From: Bacillota bacterium
Lineage (GTDB): Bacteria > Bacillota > Clostridia > Lachnospirales > Lachnospiraceae
DNA length: 64,000 nucleotides
Reading direction: 5' to 3'
Assembly: GCA_029779695.1 (NCBI GenBank)
Contig: JAKPAB010000200.1
Coordinates: forward strand, 1 to 64,000
The notes under the pieces were generated by a model. It searched no databases, was not told the DNA's origin, and saw nothing but the letters and a program-made list of their open reading frames with translations. Below are positions 20,229-29,411 of the stretch, one piece after another. Each line of letters begins with the position of its first letter. Position 1 is the first letter of the stretch. A program made the position numbers and the translations under genes.

Positions 20229-21901
20229 TGAAAACAGATATTGAAATTGCTCAGGAAAACGTAATGCAGCCTATTTCTAAGGTATGTGAAGAAAAGCTAG
20301 GCATAGGCTCGGATAGTCTTGAAGCTTATGGCAAATACAAGGCAAAATTATCGGAAGAATATCTTAAGACTCTTAAATCAAAGAAAAGAGGCAAGCTTGT
20401 CCTCGTTACTGCGGTTAACCCTACTCCTGCCGGAGAGGGAAAAACAACAACAAGCATAGGCCTAAGTGATGCACTTTGTAAAATAGGCAAGAAATCTGTT
20501 CTAGCATTAAGAGAACCATCTCTTGGACCATGTTTTGGTATCAAGGGTGGAGCTGCTGGTGGTGGATATGCGCAGGTAGTTCCAATGGATGAATTAAATC
20601 TTCATTTTACTGGTGATTTTCATGCAATCACTTCGGCAAATAATCTTTTGGCAGCACTTTTGGATAATCATATTCAGCAAGGCAACGAACTTGGCATCGA
20701 TCCTAGAAGAGTAGTATGGAAAAGATGCGAAGATATGAACGACAGAGCCCTTAGAAACATAGTTATTGGGCTAGGTGCCAAGGCAGACGGTATGGTTCGT
20801 GAGGATCATTTTATTATCACCGTAGCATCTGAAATAATGGCAATTTTATGTTTGGCTGAAGATTTATCAGATTTAAAAAACAGATTAAGTAAAATTATTG
20901 TTGCATATGATTTTAATGGTGATCCGGTAACTGCTAAGGATCTAAATGCAGTTGGTTCAATGGCTGTTCTTCTTAAGGATGCAATTAAACCCAATGTAAT
21001 CCAGACACTTGAACATAATCCAGCTATTGTCCATGGTGGTCCTTTTGCCAATATAGCTCATGGATGCAATTCTGTTAGAGCTACTAAGGCAGCTCTTTCT
21101 CTTGGAGATATTTGTGTTACAGAGGCAGGATTTGGTGCTGACCTTGGGGCTGAAAAGTTCCTAGATATCAAATGCAGAATGGCTGGTCTGGTTCCGGATA
21201 CCGCTGTACTTGTTGCCACAGTTAGATCATTAAAGTACAATGGTGGTATCGCTAAAGATGAACTTACCAAACCTAATACGGATGCCTTGAAAAAAGGAAT
21301 TGTAAATCTTGAAAAGCATATTGAAAATCTACAGAGTTACAACATTCCAATTGTTGTAACGCTTAATCGTTTTATTTCTGATACAGACGAAGAGATTAAT
21401 CTGGTAAGAGAATTTTGCGAGAAAAGAGGCTGCCGATTCGCAATGAGTGAAGTATGGGAAAAAGGCAGCGAAGGTGGAATAGCGTTGGCTGAAGAGGTTT
21501 TAAAGGCCATAGATTCAAACTCAAATCAATTTGCTCCTATTTACCCTTTGGACATTCCTATCAAGGAAAAAATAGAAACGATTGCAAAAAAGATATATGG
21601 TGCAGGAGAAGTAGTATATTCTGCTTCTGCCATAAAGGAGATTACACACCTCACAGAAATGGGTCTTGATAAGACTCCGGTATGTATTGCCAAGACACAG
21701 TATTCACTTTCGGATGATCCGAAAAAACTTGGCAGACCGGAAGGATTTACACTTAATGTAAGAGATGTATATGCTTCAAGCGGTGCAGGATTTATAGTAG
21801 TATTGACAGGAAATGTTATGACAATGCCTGGTCTTCCAAAGAAACCGGCGGCTTATAATATTGATATAACAGATGATGGAAAAATAATCGGGCTTTTTTA
21901 A
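20228..21901 (+). CDS. fhs: formate-tetrahydrofolate ligase
   Basis: The enzyme makes 10-formyl-tetrahydrofolate from formate, THF and ATP. The P-loop region [14 protein letters not shown] and the family motifs [20 protein letters not shown] and FTGDFHA are intact, and the 557-residue length is standard. The ORF track uses a TTG at 20225; GGGAGG nine bases before the ATG at 20228 favours that ATG. folD follows after 45 bases, giving a compact C1-folate pair that can feed purine synthesis or an acetogenic methyl branch. Confidence 0.97.
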   Translation: MKTDIEIAQENVMQPISKVCEEKLGIGSDSLEAYGKYKAKLSEEYLKTLKSKKRGKLVLVTAVNPTPAGEGKTTTSIGLSDALCKIGKKSVLALREPSLGPCFGIKGGAAGGGYAQVVPMDELNLHFTGDFHAITSANNLLAALLDNHIQQGNELGIDPRRVVWKRCEDMNDRALRNIVIGLGAKADGMVREDHFIITVASEIMAILCLAEDLSDLKNRLSKIIVAYDFNGDPVTAKDLNAVGSMAVLLKDAIKPNVIQTLEHNPAIVHGGPFANIAHGCNSVRATKAALSLGDICVTEAGFGADLGAEKFLDIKCRMAGLVPDTAVLVATVRSLKYNGGIAKDELTKPNTDALKKGIVNLEKHIENLQSYNIPIVVTLNRFISDTDEEINLVREFCEKRGCRFAMSEVWEKGSEGGIALAEEVLKAIDSNSNQFAPIYPLDIPIKEKIETIAKKIYGAGEVVYSASAIKEITHLTEMGLDKTPVCIAKTQYSLSDDPKKLGRPEGFTLNVRDVYASSGAGFIVVLTGNVMTMPGLPKKPAAYNIDITDDGKIIGLF

Positions 21902-21946
21902 ATAAAATAGGTACCTCCGTCATTACAGATAGCCAGGGAGTAATTT

Positions 21947-22813
21947 ATGACAGAAATACTGGATGGAAAGAAGATTTCATCAGATATAAAAAATGAAGTC
22001 AGAGAAGCTGTAGAGAAAATAAGAGAAGCAGGTAAATCTGTTTCTCTTGCAGTAATAATTGTTGGAGATGATCCTGCTTCAAAGATATATGTTAGAAACA
22101 AAAAGAAGGCTTGTGATTATACAGGAATTAATTCAATTAATATTGAGCTACCATCAGATATAAATGAAGATCAGCTTTTGAATAAAATAGAGCAGTTGAA
22201 TAACGATAAAAGTATAAACGGAATCCTTGTTCAGCTTCCACTTCCTAAACACATACATAAGGATAAAGTAATTAATAAGATTTCTCCATACAAGGATGTA
22301 GATGGATTCCATCCTATCAATATTGGAAGGCTATCTACGAATAAGCCTGTTTTTACGCCATGTACTCCGGAAGGTATAATAGAGCTACTTAGAAGATACA
22401 ACATTGTAATAGATGGAAAAAACTGTGTTGTCATTGGAAGAAGTGATATCGTGGGTAAGCCGGTTTTTAATCTTCTTTTAAATGAAAATGGTACTGTGAC
22501 GATATGTCATACACATACAAAGAATATTAATGATATTACGTTGAATGCGGATGTCATTATTTCTGCAGTCGGTAAAAGACATGTGGTCACAAAGGATATG
22601 GTTAAACCAGGGGTTGTAATAGTAGATGCCGGAATGAATAGAGAATCCGATGGTAAGTTGTATGGAGACTGCGATTATGATGATATTTTTGATATGGCCT
22701 CATACATAACTCCGGTACCGGGTGGAGTTGGTCCAATGACTATTGCAATGCTCATGAAAAATTGTCTTAAAGCTTATGAAATACAGAAAGCAGGCTTAAA
22801 TGAAATGCCCTAA
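21947..22813 (+). CDS. folD: methylenetetrahydrofolate dehydrogenase / methenyl-THF cyclohydrolase
   Basis: The bifunctional enzyme interconverts methylene-, methenyl- and 10-formyl-THF. YVRNKKKACDYTGI carries the catalytic lysine region, ILVQLPLPKHI and PCTPEGI are family motifs, and VIGRSDIVGKP with TPVPGGVGPMT belongs to the NADP site. The length of 288 is typical. AGGGAG precedes the ATG. It is paired with fhs, and its last 14 bases overlap the next gene. Confidence 0.97.
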   Translation: MTEILDGKKISSDIKNEVREAVEKIREAGKSVSLAVIIVGDDPASKIYVRNKKKACDYTGINSINIELPSDINEDQLLNKIEQLNNDKSINGILVQLPLPKHIHKDKVINKISPYKDVDGFHPINIGRLSTNKPVFTPCTPEGIIELLRRYNIVIDGKNCVVIGRSDIVGKPVFNLLLNENGTVTICHTHTKNINDITLNADVIISAVGKRHVVTKDMVKPGVVIVDAGMNRESDGKLYGDCDYDDIFDMASYITPVPGGVGPMTIAMLMKNCLKAYEIQKAGLNEMP

Positions 22814-23903
22814 GTGTGGATTTGACATTCCGGAAGGGGATCTCTTTTGTCCGAATTGTGGCGCAGAGATTAGAATCGTTCCGGATTATAATCTTTTTGA
22901 AGAAGATATTCTATCATCAATGATTGCTGATGATAAGGATAAATCTGATAAAAAAAATGTCAATGAAATTAAAAATGACAAAAAGAAGAAAACAAAGAGT
23001 CGAAAAAAGATAGTTTGTATTACGTTAATTTTTGTATCTTGTATAATTCTTGGAGGTTTTTTGCTATTTAGCTATTTTAATTCTTTTTCTTACTTAATGA
23101 GTAATGGATACTCACTTGAGAAAAAAGATAATTATTCAGCTGCATATTATAAGTATTTAAAGGCAGCACAAAAATTTGATTCTGCCAAGGCATATACTGA
23201 TGCAGGTGAGATGCAGTACAAGATGAAGAATAAATCAAAGGCCGAGAAACTTTTATATAAGGCAATTGATTCAGACTCTACGTACAAAGATGCATATAAA
23301 CTTTTAATTGACATTTATGAACAGGAAAAAAACTTTGATGCAATTTCGACACTAAAGGAAAGCAGTAGCAATTCAAAGATACAGGCTCTTTTTAAGGATA
23401 TTGTTACAGGCAAAGTTATTTTTTCAAAATCGGGCGGAAAATATGATGATGATATTGAGCTTACACTTAATGCATCAGGCTCTTATGATATATACTATAC
23501 TCTAGATGGAAAAGAACCAGGAAAGAGTCAAGGAACCAAATATTATGAGCCAATAATCTTGTCAGAGGGAGAAACTGTTGTTAAAGCAGTTTGTGTCAAT
23601 ACTAATGGTAAGGTTGGAGTTGAAGCAAAAGAAAATTACAAAATCAGTTACAAAAAGCCTGGAGATCCAATTGTATCACCGGAAAGCGGGTCATTTGTAA
23701 AACCTGAAACAATCACAATTTCTGCAGATGGTGGATGCCGGATATTTTACACATGGGATGGATCTGATCCGAATGTTAATTCTGCCGAGTATACCGGACC
23801 TATAGACATGCTTCCTGGTAATAATGTTTTGTCTGTCATTGTTATTGATAAGCATGATCTTTCTTCTAATATAGTTAGAAAAAATTATATTTTTAATCAA
23901 TAA
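22800..23903 (+). CDS. zinc-ribbon membrane protein with chitobiase-like C-terminal repeats
   Basis: A two-cysteine-pair zinc ribbon (CPKCGFDI and CPNCGAEI) opens the protein, followed by a lysine-rich stretch, one membrane segment at about residues 70-92 (IVCITLIFVSCIILGGFLLF), and TPR-like helices over about 105-190. Two repeats of the CHB_HEX_C_1 type follow, each with a YYTLDGKEP or FYTWDGSDP core and a YEPI/YTGPI turn. The topology is a cytosolic ribbon and an external tail. Such proteins are common and unstudied in Lachnospiraceae. The start overlaps folD by 14 bases in another frame. The function is unknown; surface binding or envelope sensing is inference. Confidence 0.7.
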   Translation: MKCPKCGFDIPEGDLFCPNCGAEIRIVPDYNLFEEDILSSMIADDKDKSDKKNVNEIKNDKKKKTKSRKKIVCITLIFVSCIILGGFLLFSYFNSFSYLMSNGYSLEKKDNYSAAYYKYLKAAQKFDSAKAYTDAGEMQYKMKNKSKAEKLLYKAIDSDSTYKDAYKLLIDIYEQEKNFDAISTLKESSSNSKIQALFKDIVTGKVIFSKSGGKYDDDIELTLNASGSYDIYYTLDGKEPGKSQGTKYYEPIILSEGETVVKAVCVNTNGKVGVEAKENYKISYKKPGDPIVSPESGSFVKPETITISADGGCRIFYTWDGSDPNVNSAEYTGPIDMLPGNNVLSVIVIDKHDLSSNIVRKNYIFNQ

Positions 23904-23919
23904 TAAGAAAGAGTAACAT

Positions 23920-24930
23920 ATGGATAATGAAATCCAGCTCGACATTCCACTTACGCATGTAGGAAATGTTTTTGGACAGCTCGATAAAAATGTAAAAATA
24001 ATTGAAGAGAGACTAAATGTTGTAATAACTCAACGAGGGGATTCTATAAAAATATCCGGAAGTGATAATAATGCAACTGTAGCCGAAAAAGTAATTGATG
24101 AACTCTTAGAATTAAGCATCCGTGGTAATGAAATAACAGAGCAGAATGTTCAATACGCTTTATCTATTAATGCAAATGAATTGGAACAGCACAAGCTATT
24201 AAGTATTGATGATTATATTATATGCAGGACTTATTTAGGCAAGCCAATTAAGTCTAAAACTATTGGCCAAAAAAATTATGTTGATTCTATCAGAGATGAG
24301 ATGATCGTTTTTGGATCAGGGCCTGCCGGAACAGGGAAAACTTATCTTGCAATGGCAATGGCTGTTGACTCATTTCAAAAAGAAGAAGTCCAAAAGATAA
24401 TTTTAACAAGACCTGCAATTGAAGCCGGTGAAAAATTGGGTTTTTTGCCAGGGGATCTTCAAAGCAAAATAGATCCATATTTAAGACCATTGTACGATGC
24501 ACTTTATAATATAATGGGACCTGAAAACTTTCAGAGAAATATGGAAAGAGAACGAATAGAAGTTGCTCCACTGGCTTATATGAGAGGCCGAACGCTAGAG
24601 AACGCTTTTATTATACTAGATGAAGCACAGAATACCACACCGTCTCAAATGAAGATGTTTCTCACCAGAATCGGTTTCGGATCAAAAGTAGTTATTACCG
24701 GTGACAGAACCCAAAAGGATCTTCCTAATGATGCGGTTTCAGGCCTTGATATGGCTGAAAAGATATTAAAAAAAGTGAAAGGAATTTCTTTTATAGAATT
24801 AACAGGAAAAGATGTTGTGAGACATCCTCTTGTACAGAGAATAGTTCAAGCATACGAAGATTATGAGACAAGTCAAATTAAAAAGACAAATAGAAAAGAA
24901 TCAAAGAACCAGACCAGAAGGAAGCAATAA
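23920..24930 (+). CDS. phoH: PhoH family ATPase
   Basis: The 336-residue protein has a KH-like N-terminal region (residues about 15-75, ITQRGDSIKISG) and a helicase-superfamily ATPase with GPAGTGKTYLAMAMAV as Walker A and FIILDEAQNTTP as Walker B. PhoH proteins are RNA-linked ATPases and are regularly encoded next to ybeY, as here with one gene between. An AAGAAAGAG stretch precedes the ATG. The last 68 bases overlap the start of the following 7TM gene. Confidence 0.93.
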   Translation: MDNEIQLDIPLTHVGNVFGQLDKNVKIIEERLNVVITQRGDSIKISGSDNNATVAEKVIDELLELSIRGNEITEQNVQYALSINANELEQHKLLSIDDYIICRTYLGKPIKSKTIGQKNYVDSIRDEMIVFGSGPAGTGKTYLAMAMAVDSFQKEEVQKIILTRPAIEAGEKLGFLPGDLQSKIDPYLRPLYDALYNIMGPENFQRNMERERIEVAPLAYMRGRTLENAFIILDEAQNTTPSQMKMFLTRIGFGSKVVITGDRTQKDLPNDAVSGLDMAEKILKKVKGISFIELTGKDVVRHPLVQRIVQAYEDYETSQIKKTNRKESKNQTRRKQ

Positions 24931-26119
24931 TCCTTCTCTTAGAAGAATACTTATGATTTTAATCATATCAGTTATTTCTATCATGTTTGTGTGGTTTTAT
25001 ATTGGCCCCAATGAACTGATGATGGATCAGATTTTATTTATTTCAGCAACAGGTCTTATTATGCTGTCGCTATTTATCTATACAATTATGTCAGAAAGAA
25101 AAAAAGGGATTATAATCTTTGAGAGCACATCCTATATACGTTTGTTTTTTATCATTCTGATTCAATGGATTATTAATCAGATTTATCCATATATGCCTGA
25201 ATTCTTACCTGTTTTTATGATTATTTCGTTTCTGATTTTACCTGGAATGGGTCTTATTTGCGCCTTTGAATTTGTATTTTTCGATATATTGCTGTTTTGT
25301 ATTACGGCACAGCCTGATTCATATGTACTCATTTATCTCATTAGTGAAGCGTCTATGGGTGTTCTTTTTGCAACATTGATGCTTGAAAATCATAGAGAAG
25401 GGAAAAAGGGACTTTGCTTGTCCATTCTTCTTGGTGTTACTGCATGTTTTAATATGTTGTTTTATTTTTATAATACCGATCATTTTGTTTCAAAAGAAAA
25501 TTTACTTATATCTATAATGTCTGGAATAGGGTTTGTACTATTTGGCTTATTTATTTATCCTTTTTTTATTCGTTTTTTTGAAAGAGAAAAAGATGCATTG
25601 TTTAGAGCTATCTTAAATGATTCAGCTATGTTTAGGCAAGAAATCAAGAATTTTTCAGAGATGGAATATACGCATGCTCTTCGTGTGTCAAAGTTATCTG
25701 CATCTGCAGCCGAAATCATTTCCAGTGATACGAGATTAGCCATGGCAGGAGGATTATATTATAGACTTGGAAAAATCTATGATAAGGATAACAGTCGTGC
25801 TATAAAAATAATGGAAGATAATTGTTTTCCAAGAGAAGTTATAAATATTGTATATGAATATAACGGGATAATGCGAATTCCTACGACTCGAGAATCAGCA
25901 ATTATCCATATGGTTGATAATGTGATCACTCGAATTGAACTAATGAAAGATGACTCTATGAATAACTCATGGAATCAGAATATGGTTATATACCAGACAT
26001 TAAATGAATTATCGCAAAAGGGTATATATGATAATTCAGGGTTAAGTATGAATCAGTACTTGAAGGTCAGAGATTTCTTGGTTAATACTGATCTGACCAT
26101 CTGTTATGCAGGAGGATAA
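24863..26119 (+). CDS. degenerate 7TM-HD (PgpH-like) protein, probably inactive phosphodiesterase
   Basis: The place between phoH and ybeY is usually held by the cyclic-di-AMP phosphodiesterase PgpH. This 418-residue protein keeps a block of membrane segments (about residues 30-240) and a C-terminal region alignable to the HD domain, but the large external 7TMR-HDED sensor domain is absent. In the HD part the first histidine remains (YTHALRVS, near 270), the YYHDIGK core reads YYRLGKI (near 300), and the HHG motif reads EYNGIM. TTRESAIIHMVDNV matches the tail helix. The ATG at 24863 lies within phoH; a later ATG at 24953 is possible. Hydrolysis of c-di-AMP seems impossible; nucleotide binding or a scaffold role may remain. 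Confidence 0.65.
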   Translation: MRQVKLKRQIEKNQRTRPEGSNNPSLRRILMILIISVISIMFVWFYIGPNELMMDQILFISATGLIMLSLFIYTIMSERKKGIIIFESTSYIRLFFIILIQWIINQIYPYMPEFLPVFMIISFLILPGMGLICAFEFVFFDILLFCITAQPDSYVLIYLISEASMGVLFATLMLENHREGKKGLCLSILLGVTACFNMLFYFYNTDHFVSKENLLISIMSGIGFVLFGLFIYPFFIRFFEREKDALFRAILNDSAMFRQEIKNFSEMEYTHALRVSKLSASAAEIISSDTRLAMAGGLYYRLGKIYDKDNSRAIKIMEDNCFPREVINIVYEYNGIMRIPTTRESAIIHMVDNVITRIELMKDDSMNNSWNQNMVIYQTLNELSQKGIYDNSGLSMNQYLKVRDFLVNTDLTICYAGG

Positions 26120-26123
26120 TAAG

Positions 26124-26630
26124 TTGACGATTTTATTTTCAAATGATATAAATGCTGATTTCGGATTTGACATGGAAGAAACAGCAAAAATTGTAATTAA
26201 TGGTGCTCTTGATCATGAAAAATTCCCATATGAATGCGAAGTCAGCATATCAATTGTGGATGGATATACGATCAAAGGTTTAAATAACAATTTTAGAAAA
26301 ATAGACAAGGTTACTGATGTTTTATCATTTCCAATGCTTAATTATATAGCACCAGGAGATTTCTCTGATGTAGGAGATGACAATGATACGATTTCACCTG
26401 AATCTGGAGAAATAATGCTTGGAGATATCGTCCTTTGTAAGGAAAAAATACTTGCACAGGCTGAGGAATACGGACACAGTGTAAGAAGAGAATATTCTTT
26501 TCTTATAGCACATAGTATGTTACATTTAATGGGTTATGATCATATCGATGATAATGAGCGACGGATTATGGAGAAAAAACAGGAAGAGATACTTGAATCT
26601 GTTAATATTACAAGAACATTGGAGGAATAA
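26124..26630 (+). CDS. ybeY: endoribonuclease YbeY
   Basis: YbeY is a zinc metalloprotein needed for 16S rRNA 3-prime maturation and ribosome quality control. The metal site HSMLHLMGYDH is intact near the C terminus, and TDVLSFPM is the second family motif. The ORF track starts at an ATG (26106) that lies before the previous stop; AGGAGG at 26110-26115 points instead to the TTG at 26124, giving 168 residues, a normal length. The usual partner era is not here; a DUF3048 gene follows by two bases. Confidence 0.94.
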   Translation: MTILFSNDINADFGFDMEETAKIVINGALDHEKFPYECEVSISIVDGYTIKGLNNNFRKIDKVTDVLSFPMLNYIAPGDFSDVGDDNDTISPESGEIMLGDIVLCKEKILAQAEEYGHSVRREYSFLIAHSMLHLMGYDHIDDNERRIMEKKQEEILESVNITRTLEE

Positions 26631-26632
26631 AA

Positions 26633-27727
26633 ATGAAAAAAATAAGGATAGCTCTGTTTATAATTATTCCAATAACAGCAATCGTACTTATTATAACAGC
26701 CGTATTTGCAAGCAGAACTAAAAAGGATGATACTTCTAATAAAACTACAAAGAACGAGCCTAAGGTTACAAAAGAAAAAGTAGTAGATACAAAAGAAACA
26801 GTAAGTGTGCTTACAGGTATGCCTGAGAGCAAAGCAGAAGCTGATAGAAGACCTTATGCAATAATGACTGAGAATACAAAAGATGCAATTCCTCAGTATG
26901 GTCTCAATTCTAGCTCACTTATATATGAATGTCCTGTAGAAGGCGGAATCACTCGTCTTATGGCAATATATGAAAGTACAGATGGACTTGATAGAATCGG
27001 TAATGTACGATCATGTAGACCTTATTTTCCAATTATTGCATCTGAATATGATGCGGTTTATGTCCACTATGGACAAAGTGCCGAGGGAAAAGCTGTACTT
27101 GATTCAGGAATTGTAGACGAATTAAATGGATTAAGTGGAGTTGGTAACAAGGTTTTTTATAGATCATCTGACAAAAAAGCGCCGCATAATGCTTATACAA
27201 GCGCCGCAGGATTAAAGGCCGGATCAGATAAAATGAATTTTGCCACTACTTATGATAGCAGTAAGCAGCAACATTTTCAGTTTGCAACGGAGAAAGAACC
27301 GAATCTTCTCTCTGGTGGAACAGATGCCAAGAAGGTATCATTATATTTCTTTAATAATGCTCCATATTTTACCTATGATACTACGACTGGATTATATAAC
27401 AGATTTGAATTTGGAGCTAAACAGATAGATGCTGTTGATGGCAAACAGATTACTGTTAAGAATATCATCTTGGAAAATGTAACTTCTTCAAAATACAACG
27501 AGAACAAGGGAACACTTAACCTTGGTGTTGTAGGAAGTGGTGTCGGTAAGTATATAACAAATGGTAAATGTATAGATATTAAATGGAAAAAAGATTCCGA
27601 GAAGGCAATGACAACATATTTTGATGCTACAGGTAAGAAAATCATTCTTAATCCAGGACGTACCTGGGTATCATTAATAGAAGAACAATATGCAGATAGA
27701 AATTCAATTTCTGCAACAGCTGAGTAA
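26633..27727 (+). CDS. DUF3048 domain protein (YerB-like), membrane-anchored
   Basis: The 364-residue protein has one N-terminal membrane segment (about residues 5-26) with no lipobox, a short lysine-rich linker, and a DUF3048 region beginning at PYAIMTENTKDAIPQYGL and including the ECPVEGGITRLMAIY and RSCRPYF motifs. The family is secreted or surface-anchored in Firmicutes and has no proven activity. GGAGG lies before the ATG. It follows ybeY by two bases and precedes a flippase gene, so an envelope role is a fair guess. Confidence 0.85.
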   Translation: MKKIRIALFIIIPITAIVLIITAVFASRTKKDDTSNKTTKNEPKVTKEKVVDTKETVSVLTGMPESKAEADRRPYAIMTENTKDAIPQYGLNSSSLIYECPVEGGITRLMAIYESTDGLDRIGNVRSCRPYFPIIASEYDAVYVHYGQSAEGKAVLDSGIVDELNGLSGVGNKVFYRSSDKKAPHNAYTSAAGLKAGSDKMNFATTYDSSKQQHFQFATEKEPNLLSGGTDAKKVSLYFFNNAPYFTYDTTTGLYNRFEFGAKQIDAVDGKQITVKNIILENVTSSKYNENKGTLNLGVVGSGVGKYITNGKCIDIKWKKDSEKAMTTYFDATGKKIILNPGRTWVSLIEEQYADRNSISATAE

Positions 27728-27738
27728 AAAGGTTTAAA

Positions 27739-29391
27739 ATGACGGATAGTAACAAGAAGAGAAATACCATATTGGTTCAAGGCTCGATTTTTGCTGTAGC
27801 TTCACTGATCAGTAGGATAATCGGACTTATTTACCGGGTGCCTTTGACATCCATTATTGGAAAAACAGGCAATGATTATTATGGAACGGCATATACCGTT
27901 TATAATATCGTACTTATTTTTTCTTCTTACAGTATTCCACTTGCTGTATCAAAACTGGTTTCGGCAAGAATGGCGAAGCATGAATATGAAAATGCAAGAA
28001 GGGTGTTCAGAGGATCCCTGATATTTGCAATTGTTACCGGTGGCATTGGCATGGTTATTGTATTTTTTGGGGCCGGCGTATTTACAAGCTGGCTAAAAAC
28101 TCCAATGTCAACTCCTGCACTTAAGATCCTTGCTCCGGTTATTTTGATGGTGGCAATCGTTGGTGTTCTAAGAGGCTTTTTTCAAGGTTTGAATACAATG
28201 ATCCCTAGCTCTATTTCTCAGATAATTGAGCAGATCATGAATGCAGTTGTCAGTGTAGTAGCAGCGTTTATCCTGTTCGGATACGGAAGCAGAGTCGGTG
28301 CTGTACTTGGTAATAAGGATAAATATGCAGCAGCATATGGTGCCAGTGGCGGAACATTAGGTACATTCGCAGGCTCACTGGCAGCTCTTATCTTTATGAT
28401 TTTTATTCACTTTTTATATAGAAAAGTGTTTAAACGAAAGCTTAAAAAGCAAAGAAATGTATCGGTTGAATCATATAGAAGTATCTTTATTGCGCTTATT
28501 CTAACGATTATTCCTGTCATACTTAGTACAGCCGTTTACAATTCAGTTTCAATTTTAGAAACATATATATTTAAAAATATTGCTACACTTCAGACATATT
28601 CAGAACATCAGATTTCTACATGGTGGGGAGTCTATACTGGAGAAGTATCGGTTTTAAAAAATATACCGATTTCAATTGCGTCTGCTATGGCAGCATCAAG
28701 TGTACCGGCAATAACAGCATCTTTTAACAAAAATGATAAGGCTGAGGTTGAACATCAGATAACATCTGCTACGAGATTTATATCGATTATAGCCTTACCA
28801 TGTACAGTTGGAATGATCGTACTGGCCAATCCGATTCTTAAACTCTTATTCCATGATCCAGATAATGTATCTGCTTATATGCTGATGTTTGGAGCCTTAT
28901 CAATTCCTTTTTTCTGTATATCGACTCTTACCAATGGACTCTTACAGGGAATAAATAAGATGAGCGAACCGGTTAAAAATGCACTTTTAGCCTTGGTTTT
29001 GTATGCTGTATTTTTGATATTTACGTTGGAAGTATTGCATCTGAATATATATGGTGTGTTAATATCTCTTGTTTTCTATGGTTTTATGATGTGTATCCTA
29101 AACAGGAGGGCATTAAACAAATATAGCAAGATCAAGCAGGATATTTTTAAGACATATGTTCTTCCACTTATTGCTTCAATAATTATGGGAATATTTGTAT
29201 ATCTTGGATATCAGCTTATGAACATTGCAACTCACTCTAATGCAATAAGCACTTTATTTGCAATACTTGTTGGTATTTTCACTTATTTTATTTCAATTGT
29301 TAAGATTCATGGAATAACTGAAAATGAAATGAGACGTTTTCCTAAGGGAGAAATGCTAGTAAAATTTGCAAATAAACTTCATCTTCTATAA
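27739..29391 (+). CDS. MATE-like polysaccharide/lipid flippase (SpoVB/MurJ relative)
   Basis: The 550-residue protein is polytopic with about 14 membrane segments and opens with a lysine-rich tail and the GSIFAVASLISRIIGLIYR signature of the oligosaccharidyl-lipid flippase family. NGLLQGINKMSEP is another recognisable family segment. Members include SpoVB, the Amj/MurJ-type lipid II flippases and capsule exporters; I cannot tell which by eye. AAAGG precedes the ATG and the preceding DUF3048 gene ends 11 bases before. The substrate is unknown. Confidence 0.85.
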   Translation: MTDSNKKRNTILVQGSIFAVASLISRIIGLIYRVPLTSIIGKTGNDYYGTAYTVYNIVLIFSSYSIPLAVSKLVSARMAKHEYENARRVFRGSLIFAIVTGGIGMVIVFFGAGVFTSWLKTPMSTPALKILAPVILMVAIVGVLRGFFQGLNTMIPSSISQIIEQIMNAVVSVVAAFILFGYGSRVGAVLGNKDKYAAAYGASGGTLGTFAGSLAALIFMIFIHFLYRKVFKRKLKKQRNVSVESYRSIFIALILTIIPVILSTAVYNSVSILETYIFKNIATLQTYSEHQISTWWGVYTGEVSVLKNIPISIASAMAASSVPAITASFNKNDKAEVEHQITSATRFISIIALPCTVGMIVLANPILKLLFHDPDNVSAYMLMFGALSIPFFCISTLTNGLLQGINKMSEPVKNALLALVLYAVFLIFTLEVLHLNIYGVLISLVFYGFMMCILNRRALNKYSKIKQDIFKTYVLPLIASIIMGIFVYLGYQLMNIATHSNAISTLFAILVGIFTYFISIVKIHGITENEMRRFPKGEMLVKFANKLHLL

Positions 29392-29411
29392 AAGAAACGG
29401 GTGATTTTATT

